Source: Clostridia bacterium
Lineage (GTDB): Bacteria > Bacillota > Clostridia > SK-Y3 > JACMMQ01
Direction: 5' to 3'
Length of the DNA: 5,357 nt
Assembly: GCA_014378955.1 (NCBI GenBank)
Contig: JACMMQ010000233.1
Coordinates: 1 to 5,357 of the forward strand
The notes beneath the pieces were generated by a model. The model had not been told where the DNA came from, ran no database searches, and saw nothing but the letters and a program-made list of their open reading frames with translations. Both the position numbers and the translations under genes were made by a program. Below, piece by piece: positions 1 through 4,400 of the stretch (within the stretch, counting starts at the first letter, position 1; each line of letters starts with the position of its first letter).

Positions 1-33
1 GAAAATTTCGGCGGTGCCTTCAATCAAGATTAG
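1..33 (+). CDS. Possible C-terminal end of an upstream gene (partial)
   Basis: Frame 1 is open from the window edge and encodes ENFGGAFNQD before a TAG stop at 31-33. The other two plus frames give less convincing protein. A strong hairpin begins exactly at this stop codon, as expected when a gene ends in a terminator. Ten codons are too few to recognise a family or prove coding. No function can be assigned, and the call rests mainly on the stop-plus-hairpin arrangement. Confidence 0.3.
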   Translation, partial: ENFGGAFNQD

Positions 34-69
34 TTTGAAGGAAACGAAGTTTCTTTCAAACTATTTCTC
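31..69 (+). terminator. Hairpin overlapping the stop codon of the left-edge gene, likely terminator
   Basis: Positions 31-45 pair with 49-63 to give a 15-bp stem with one G-T wobble and a three-base GAA loop. The short pyrimidine tail TTTCTCC follows on the plus strand. The minus strand has no T-run after the hairpin, so plus-strand termination is the better reading. The T-tail is short, so efficiency is uncertain. Confidence 0.45.
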
Positions 70-123
70 CAATTGCCCATATTCCCTTCCATTATAATGC
101 AAATACTATCGAAATGCAATGCT

Positions 124-152
124 TTCAAAATTGTTTTACCTTTATTTATAAT
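124..152 (+). promoter_or_regulatory. Candidate sigma-A promoter, distal, for the 104-residue protein gene
   Basis: There is a -35-like TTCAAA at 124-129 (4 of 6 to TTGACA) and a perfect TATAAT at 147-152, separated by exactly 17 bases. It lies about 140 bp upstream of the start codon, in a region with no convincing gene. AT-rich sequence produces chance TATAAT boxes, so this rests on spacing and context. Confidence 0.4.
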
Positions 153-156
153 TCGC

Positions 157-185
157 TTGTATTTTATCACAAAATTTAGTACAAT
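157..185 (+). promoter_or_regulatory. Candidate sigma-A promoter, proximal, for the 104-residue protein gene
   Basis: TTGTAT at 157-162 and TACAAT at 180-185 (5 of 6 to TATAAT) are separated by 17 bases. Transcription would begin near 192, giving a leader of about 100 bases that contains dyads at 196-208 and 226-237. The -35 box is weak (3 of 6). It may work in tandem with the promoter at 124-152 or be the only real one. Confidence 0.4.
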
Positions 186-195
186 ATAACCAAAT

Positions 196-208
196 ATCGC
201 AATGCGAT
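196..208. repeat. Small dyad ATCGC-AAT-GCGAT, possible operator
   Basis: This is a 5-bp inverted repeat with a three-base centre, just downstream of the predicted start point of the proximal promoter. A repressor could bind there. A perfect 12-bp palindrome, AATATGCATATT, follows at 226-237. Neither matches an operator I can name, and short AT-rich dyads occur by chance. Confidence 0.25.
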
Positions 209-275
209 GTAATCGGCGTATAAGCAATATGCATATTTTATGAAGTTCGAGCATAGAATAATCTACTAATCAGTT

Positions 276-283
276 AAAGGAGA
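276..283 (+). promoter_or_regulatory. Ribosome binding site fixing the start at 291
   Basis: AAAGGAGA is a near-consensus Shine-Dalgarno sequence, and its AGGAG core ends 8 bases before the ATG at 291. It is the main evidence that the small plus-strand ORF is translated and that ATG 291 is its start. Confidence 0.8.
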
Positions 284-290
284 CTTTACC

Positions 291-605
291 ATGCAGCCAA
301 AATATGTTGTTACCTTAGTATCCAAAAGCTTTTTAGATCCTGAACGCAAGAAAATCATTATGAACCAGCTTATGTCAGGGGAGCATATCCACGATGTGCT
401 TTCGGTCACCTGTAATACCGAAGAGCGTAGCGATACCGTCTTTATTGCGATTAAGCAAAACATGATCGCAATTTTAACGGACGTCTGCCGTGTGATGGAC
501 TCAATGTGCATCACCTATGACTGCCATTTTTCAAACGACTTCAAGCAAGGCTCAAAGGTGTACCAACAGCTGTTACACCAAAAACCGATAGGCATACGTA
601 CTTAA
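291..605 (+). CDS. Uncharacterised small cytosolic protein, 104 residues
   Basis: I do not recognise this family. The protein has no signal peptide or transmembrane segment, so it is probably cytosolic. It starts with a strand-like stretch (YVVTLVSKSF, residues 5-14), continues with a likely amphipathic helix (about 17-30), then a second hydrophobic stretch (TVFIAIKQNMIAILTDVCRVMD, about 49-70), and ends in a polar tail. This suggests a small alpha/beta fold. It has four cysteines (41, 66, 73, 78) and histidines at 32, 34, 79 and 96, but no CxxC or other classic metal motif. The gene has promoter candidates, a strong RBS at 276-283 and a terminator 27 bp after its stop, so it is probably a real single-gene transcription unit. 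It converges on the stalk-domain gene and shares no obvious function with it. It looks slightly richer in G+C than the neighbours by eye. Confidence 0.85.
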   Translation: MQPKYVVTLVSKSFLDPERKKIIMNQLMSGEHIHDVLSVTCNTEERSDTVFIAIKQNMIAILTDVCRVMDSMCITYDCHFSNDFKQGSKVYQQLLHQKPIGIRT

Positions 606-631
606 GCAAAAAATGTGTATACGCTCTTACA

Positions 632-661
632 GGACGGTGGTTGAACCACCGTCCATTTTAT
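632..661 (+). terminator. Rho-independent terminator of the 104-residue protein gene
   Basis: GGACGGTGG at 632-640 pairs perfectly with CCACCGTCC at 646-654 around a TTGAA loop, and the stem can extend by two more T-A pairs into the loop. The T-rich tail ATTTTATT follows. The opposite strand has only a purine-mixed sequence after the stem, so this mainly serves the plus-strand gene. It may weakly help stop the convergent stalk-domain transcript, for which no separate terminator is evident between 606 and 744. Confidence 0.85.
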
Positions 662-744
662 TCACCGAAATACAGTAAGTAGCGCAAAAACTAAAACGCA
701 CATCCCAAAGTGGCGCTATATGTGTCTAATATCTATTCATATGA

Positions 745-2349
745 TTAATTTTCCGAACTATAGTTGTATTGATCAACCGTTTGTAATAAATTATAATTTA
801 TGTCAGTGTACGGAAAAAATATTAACTTTCCTATCGTATCATAGTCTATTACATGCTTATTGTCTGGCATCACGATAGGTTCTACTGCCTTTTTAGGCTC
901 GTCTATACTGTTTGCTTCAAACTTAAAAGTCACATTCCAACCATCATTATAATTTTCACGTAATAAATCATAATGCATATCAAAAAGCGAAATGGTTGAA
1001 TCTTTAACACTAAATGCGATATTGATTTGGTGGGTATAATCGGATATGCTTTTGACCTCACTTTCTGTAAGAGACATATTCGGCTTTTTATCAAAATTGA
1101 ACGCTTTGGTTTTGTAATCATAATAAAAATCTCGGCTGTTACTAAACTGGAACGGCTTTTGCCATTCTTTGTACTGTTTGAACGCATTTCTGATTGAGTC
1201 CGTGCTTGGATTCCAACCAATTGAAAAATTCGCGTTATCATTCTTATCGAATTTAAAGTAATTATCATTAACGCTATTTTTGATTAGCGTAAGAATATAC
1301 TTTACATTTTCCACTTTACTTTTAAACCCGTAATAATGTTGGTCATATTCACCTTCGGCAGGAAAAATAGCAGCACTTAGCAAATCAAACAATGATTTTG
1401 TTTCATCATTTATCATATAAACTAACGGGTTACCCTCTGGTGTTTTGAACTTAATCCAAATATTTTCTGCCCTATCTTTATTGATTGGACTAACCTCAAA
1501 TGCTTTTAGCACGTTGGTCTTAACGTAAATGGCTTTGTCGTCCATCAGTATGTCAAACTTCACATCTTTTAATTTTTTTGTATCAACCTTAAAAATTGCC
1601 GAAATATAAGAATAAAAGTCAAACAATCCATTTATTTCTAGGTCACATTCGATATTTGCTTTAATCTTACCATCTTTTATATGAATGTATTCGGACATCG
1701 TTACGTCATATTGAGAATCCATATTTTCTTTGTCTATACCTTTAAGTAAAAATGTTACTTGTTGATTATGGTTTACAGATGAATCGGCTAATTTGAATAT
1801 CGGCATATCTAAAAAATCGTAAAATGCTGGAGCATCTGCTTTTATACTATTTTTAAATGACCACTTATCCAATATCATAACCCTGCGGTTATTGTTGTCC
1901 CAACTCACATATCCGCCTAATGCCTCACATGCAAACCGCACAGGCGCATATACACTGCCGTTCATTACTGTGAATGGCACATCGCATACCAAATCTTTCG
2001 TACCATTCGAGTCGGTTTTGTGTATAATCGTGTCTTCAAGCATAAACGATAAGTGAATGTCATCACGTTTTACCGAAACCTTCCTATTCGCATCATCAAA
2101 GGTAACAACCGCTCCCATAGCCTCAAACAATGCTCTTAACGGAACCATATTGCGTTCTTTTATCATTTGCGGTTGAACCTCTCCAAAGTCTACATAGTCA
2201 CCGTTAATACATACAGTGATTGGACGTGTTTGTAAAAATTCGTTAAAAATTCTTTGTTGTTCCTCCCAAGTCATTGCCTCTACTCTTCCAACATTGGATA
2301 TGTTTATCAAAAGCGTAATGCTCATAATAAACGTCAATACTTTTCTCAT
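745..2349 (-). CDS. Secreted stalk-domain protein (copper amine oxidase N-terminal domain family)
   Basis: This is an exported protein of 534 residues. Residues 1-25 form a Sec signal peptide: a basic MRK start, a hydrophobic core LTFIMSITLLINI, and a likely cleavage after VEA. Residues about 44-162 match the copper amine oxidase N-terminal domain family (Cu_amine_oxidN1), which despite the name is a stand-alone beta-rich 'stalk' module in many Firmicutes surface proteins. Its hallmarks are NMVPLRALFEAMGA (67-80) and APVRFACEALGG (135-146), followed by VSWDNNNRRVMI. No amine oxidase catalytic domain is present, so no oxidase activity should be inferred. Residues about 165-534 are unassigned; alternating strands such as KIKANIECDLEIN and KAIYVKTNVLKAF loosely recall LolA/LppX-like lipoprotein folds, which is only an impression. 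There is no SLH, sortase or lipobox signal, so the mature protein is probably released or wall-associated non-covalently. AAAAAGGAG ends 9 bases before the ATG. The gene has its own ECF-like promoter. Confidence 0.95.
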   Translation of the reverse strand: MRKVLTFIMSITLLINISNVGRVEAMTWEEQQRIFNEFLQTRPITVCINGDYVDFGEVQPQMIKERNMVPLRALFEAMGAVVTFDDANRKVSVKRDDIHLSFMLEDTIIHKTDSNGTKDLVCDVPFTVMNGSVYAPVRFACEALGGYVSWDNNNRRVMILDKWSFKNSIKADAPAFYDFLDMPIFKLADSSVNHNQQVTFLLKGIDKENMDSQYDVTMSEYIHIKDGKIKANIECDLEINGLFDFYSYISAIFKVDTKKLKDVKFDILMDDKAIYVKTNVLKAFEVSPINKDRAENIWIKFKTPEGNPLVYMINDETKSLFDLLSAAIFPAEGEYDQHYYGFKSKVENVKYILTLIKNSVNDNYFKFDKNDNANFSIGWNPSTDSIRNAFKQYKEWQKPFQFSNSRDFYYDYKTKAFNFDKKPNMSLTESEVKSISDYTHQINIAFSVKDSTISLFDMHYDLLRENYNDGWNVTFKFEANSIDEPKKAVEPIVMPDNKHVIDYDTIGKLIFFPYTDINYNLLQTVDQYNYSSEN

Positions 2350-2358
2350 ATTGTTTAG

Positions 2359-2366
2359 CTCCTTTT
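2359..2366 (-). promoter_or_regulatory. Ribosome binding site of the stalk-domain gene
   Basis: On the minus strand this reads AAAAGGAG, 9 bases before the ATG at 2349. It supports that start, which also gives a well-formed signal peptide. Confidence 0.8.
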
Positions 2367-2393
2367 TTAATTTTTATATAGAACACATATATA

Positions 2394-2417
2394 GACGACA
2401 GACTGTAGCGACAGTTT
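2394..2417 (-). promoter_or_regulatory. ECF-sigma-type promoter of the stalk-domain gene
   Basis: Read on the minus strand, AAAC (2417-2414) is followed after exactly 16 bases by CGTC (2397-2394), then TATATATG. AAAC-N16-CGTC is the core layout of promoters used by ECF sigma factors of the Bacillus SigM/SigV/SigW type (AAC at -35, CGTC or CGTA at -10). Transcription would start near 2385, leaving a leader of about 36 bases that contains the RBS. No good sigma-A -35 box sits at the right distance from the downstream TATATA-like boxes. The spacer holds the dyad ACTGT-N4-ACAGT (2402-2415) and two direct copies of CTGTCG 13 bp apart, which could bind a regulator. The cognate sigma factor is not in the window. 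Confidence 0.6.
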
Positions 2418-2468
2418 ATTTGTCTCTATGTCTTTCTATTATTTTTTGATGATTTTAGGCGTGCTTGC

Positions 2469-2563
2469 GAACACTTTTTGCACAAAAAGAGAACATCTTG
2501 GGGACATGGCACTTTTTGCAGTTTCGTTTTGTTCAAAAAGCGCCCCGTCCCGAAAGCGTGTTC
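2469..2563. repeat. Compound REP-like palindromic element
   Basis: Two palindromes sit side by side between the beta-helix gene and the stalk-gene promoter. The larger pairs 2501-2518 with 2534-2551: 18-base arms GGGAC..CTTTTTG and CAAAAAG..GTCCC around a 15-base loop. The smaller is CTTTTTG-CA-CAAAAAG at 2474-2489. An outer pair GAACAC (2469-2474) and GTGTTC (2558-2563) may bracket the unit. On the minus-strand RNA the large stem has two G-U pairs and one mismatch; on the plus-strand RNA these become mismatches, so the minus RNA folds better. GGGAC-flanked palindromes with CTTTTTG cores resemble dispersed extragenic palindromes of Firmicutes, some of which are spread by RAYT-type transposases. 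No transposase is present here. It may also stop the beta-helix transcript, whose stop codon lies about 50 bp upstream, although no clear T-run follows. Confidence 0.55.
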
Positions 2564-2599
2564 CACCATTGGCTTCGAGGGTGACATATGGTTGATAAC

Positions 2600-4132
2600 C
2601 TATATTGAATTCCACTGCGATACCGCTATTGGTTTCAAAGTATCAAAGCCATCTAATATACACACTTTGACTTTACACTTACTTAAGCTATCTTTGTTCA
2701 TAAATTCATGTGTTAGCAGCAAGCTTTCATTTACTTCAAAGGTTTTATTCAAAACATATATTTCGTTCAGTGTATTTGTTGAACTATTATAGAGAGAAAC
2801 TATGATTTTTATGTTACTTTTTTCGCCTTTTGAATTTGCAATTTGAGTTGAAGCCTTAATATGACCACTTGACAGCATTTGCAAGCTCGGTTTATCCATT
2901 GTGAGATCCATGCTTAACGTTATCAAATAATTTAGTGTAGTAGGTTTGCTAACAAAGCCATCCTTCTCTAAAATATATATAAGTTTTGCTGTTGCTAAAA
3001 TTGGCACAGTATATATTGTGCTATAAGCTGTTGGCGTAGTGCCATCAGTGGTATATCTTATCACCGCTCCGGAAGCCGAAAGCGGACACAATGGATTATT
3101 TGAGTTGTTTTGAATTTCCGTTTTTGTAAAAGCTATTGTACTCGTTGCTGTTGTTGTGCTACCAGATGATATTGAAGGTATAACCGTTATCCCTCTAAAA
3201 TCATAAATCTTACCGTTGCCTGTTGCAGTCTTTTGGGAGGCGAATGCACCTACATTAACCTGCACATCACCACTCAACACAATTGCACTGCCAGTGCTTG
3301 AATGATCGACGTCACTGTTTGCCCAAACTGCTGTTGCGTATTTTCCTGTTGATGTTATACTCCCTCCAGTAATATTTATTACACTCATGCCGTTACTATT
3401 TCCGTACGAATAAACGCCTGCACCATAATAGCTTGAACCAGTAATCTGACCTCCACTTATATTAACATAGCTATAGCCTCTAGCAGAAACACCTGCGCTA
3501 TATCCTTGAATAACACCCCCTGTGATGTTAAGCTTTCCACCATATTGCGCACACGCCGCTACGCCATCAGCCTGACTTGCCGAAATCGTTCCCCCTGAAA
3601 CGTTCACTGTGCCGCCATCTGCATAAACCGCAAATCCACTATCATTGTTAGCAGTAATTGTTCCGTTGCTTATTTGCATATTGCCATTATACGAAGAAAC
3701 TGCAACGCCATAAATAGCGGTTGACGTGATATTGCTTCCGTTTATATGAACTGATCCGCCATTTTCGGTTGTGACAGCCCCATATAAATATCTGAATAAA
3801 GATTCATCCCAAACCCTTCCATCGCCATTAATATTGAGATTGTTATTGATAGTCAAATCCCCCGAAGCACCATAAGCCATGATTATGTGATTTCCTGCAT
3901 TTATTGTAAATGCTGATTCACAATTTAGCACTACAGTGCCAACAACCCTAACATCTTGTGTCAAGGTTAAACTGCCACTAGGATCAGAAAGTTTTTGGTC
4001 AAATGTGGCTTGATCCCATTCCTCATAAACATTCACAGCATAACTTTTGCAGTGAGCATTCAGCAAACAAACTATTACCACTACCCCTACCATTAAAAAT
4101 TTAAAGCTACTGTTCTTTATTATCTGACTCAT
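2600..4132 (-). CDS. Secreted right-handed beta-helix repeat protein with chitobiase-type and Ig-like C-terminal domains
   Basis: This is an exported protein of 510 residues. A signal peptide covers residues 1-32 (hydrophobic core FLMVGVVVIVCLLNA, likely cleavage after SYA). Residues about 60-295 form a parallel beta-helix: about six rungs with a period near 19-27 residues and a consensus of G-x-A-V, a variable turn, then V-x-I-S-G-G-x-I-T (examples VNVSGGTISA at 176-185, LNITGGVIQG at 201-210, VNISGGQITG at 223-232, INITGGSITS at 252-261). Residues about 353-402 resemble the chitobiase/beta-hexosaminidase C-terminal-like module (IRYTTDGTTPT). Residues about 405-510 resemble an Ig-like domain found repeatedly in clostridial surface proteins, with the typical ending LDGFDTLKPI. 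Beta-helices of this kind bind or cleave polysaccharides, but I see no catalytic motif, so adhesin or glycan-binding protein is the safer guess. No SLH, sortase or lipobox anchor is visible. ATG 4132 is preferred over TTG 4153 and ATG 4144 because AAAGGA lies between them. Confidence 0.93.
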   Translation of the reverse strand: MSQIIKNSSFKFLMVGVVVIVCLLNAHCKSYAVNVYEEWDQATFDQKLSDPSGSLTLTQDVRVVGTVVLNCESAFTINAGNHIIMAYGASGDLTINNNLNINGDGRVWDESLFRYLYGAVTTENGGSVHINGSNITSTAIYGVAVSSYNGNMQISNGTITANNDSGFAVYADGGTVNVSGGTISASQADGVAACAQYGGKLNITGGVIQGYSAGVSARGYSYVNISGGQITGSSYYGAGVYSYGNSNGMSVINITGGSITSTGKYATAVWANSDVDHSSTGSAIVLSGDVQVNVGAFASQKTATGNGKIYDFRGITVIPSISSGSTTTATSTIAFTKTEIQNNSNNPLCPLSASGAVIRYTTDGTTPTAYSTIYTVPILATAKLIYILEKDGFVSKPTTLNYLITLSMDLTMDKPSLQMLSSGHIKASTQIANSKGEKSNIKIIVSLYNSSTNTLNEIYVLNKTFEVNESLLLTHEFMNKDSLSKCKVKVCILDGFDTLKPIAVSQWNSI

Positions 4133-4144
4133 AGATATATCCAT

Positions 4145-4150
4145 TCCTTT
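4145..4150 (-). promoter_or_regulatory. Ribosome binding site that decides the beta-helix gene start
   Basis: The minus strand reads AAAGGA directly before ATG 4144, leaving no spacer for that codon, and inside the coding sequence if TTG 4153 were used. ATG 4132 lies 12 bases further on, a slightly long but workable spacing, and gives a normal signal peptide start (MSQIIKNSSFKF). The start is therefore placed at 4132. Confidence 0.6.
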
Positions 4151-4165
4151 CAATTCAATTCAATT
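4151..4165 (-). repeat. Three tandem copies of the pentamer AATTG next to the RBS
   Basis: The plus strand carries CAATT three times in a row, ending one base before the RBS of the beta-helix gene. Short tandem repeats can change copy number by slippage, but three copies is low. Because they sit upstream of the Shine-Dalgarno, a change would alter leader length rather than RBS spacing. Confidence 0.6.
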
Positions 4166-4206
4166 GCGTGATAAACATTCCGAAATACCTCCAACGCCTA
4201 ATCGCA

Positions 4207-4235
4207 ATTATATATCAATTCTTTCCCAAAATCAA
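4207..4235 (-). promoter_or_regulatory. Sigma-A-type promoter of the beta-helix gene
   Basis: On the minus strand, TTGATT (4235-4230, 4 of 6 to consensus) is followed after 17 bases by a perfect TATAAT (4212-4207). Transcription would start near 4200, giving a leader of about 70 bases. A second copy of GTTGATTT lies 19 bp upstream (4255-4248) and could be half of an activator site or chance. The promoter lies downstream of the SLH-gene terminator, so the two genes are probably transcribed separately. Confidence 0.6.
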
Positions 4236-4291
4236 CCATTTTTACACAAATCAACTAAGCACGCAACGCAAATCACTTTATTCCAACGTTT

Positions 4292-4340
4292 TTGCACAAA
4301 AACAAAGCCTTGTGTGATAAAAATCACGCAGGGCTTTGTT
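4292..4340 (-). terminator. Rho-independent terminator of the SLH-domain gene
   Basis: The inverted repeat 4301-4318 against 4323-4340 has 18-base arms (outer part AACAAAGCC/GGCTTTGTT) and a four-base loop. It lies about 60 bp downstream of the SLH gene's stop. On the minus strand the stem ends in GTT and runs into TTTG, giving a T5 run; the plus strand has no such tail. A smaller hairpin, AACGTG-N6-CACGTT at 4366-4383, lies closer to the stop and also runs into a few T residues. Confidence 0.7.
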
Positions 4341-4400
4341 GAAATATTAGATTGAAGCGCCACAAAACGTGCATTTTCACGTTATATTCCCGCTTAATGC

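Noticed and set aside
30..254. Minus-strand ORF of 74 codons opposite the leader of the orphan gene
   Set aside because: There is no RBS before its ATG, the composition is Ile/Lys-rich as expected from translated AT-rich DNA, and it covers plus-strand promoter candidates and a hairpin.
266..514. Minus-strand ORF of 82 codons antisense to the 104-residue protein
   Set aside because: It lacks an RBS and lies fully opposite a gene with a strong RBS and terminator.
680..718. Inverted repeat TAGCGC...GCGCTA as terminator of the stalk-domain gene
   Set aside because: It has only 6 bp, a loop of 27 bases and no T-run on the minus strand after the stem.
930..1268. Second minus-strand frame of 112 codons inside the stalk-domain gene
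   Set aside because: It overlaps a clearly coding frame with domain support and gives low-complexity Ile/Arg/Ser-rich protein.
745..2349. Amine oxidase activity for the stalk-domain protein
   Set aside because: Only the N-terminal stalk module is present; the catalytic copper/topaquinone domain is absent.
2478..2792. Plus-strand ORF covering the palindrome and the 3' end of the beta-helix gene
   Set aside because: It crosses the palindromic repeat and is antisense to a supported gene; there is no RBS or recognisable domain.
3300..3800. DNA tandem repeats or a CRISPR-like array in the beta-helix region
   Set aside because: The periodicity is at protein level (beta-helix rungs) with diverged codons; there are no identical DNA repeats with spacers.
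4052..4060. Lipoprotein signal (Cys 28, NAHC) in the beta-helix protein
   Set aside because: A lipobox needs Gly, Ala or Ser just before the Cys; here it is His. A normal SYA signal peptidase I site follows.
4164..4355. Plus-strand ORF of 63 codons in the intergenic region before the beta-helix gene
   Set aside because: It would start at TTG without an RBS and reads through the promoter and terminator hairpin of the minus-strand genes.
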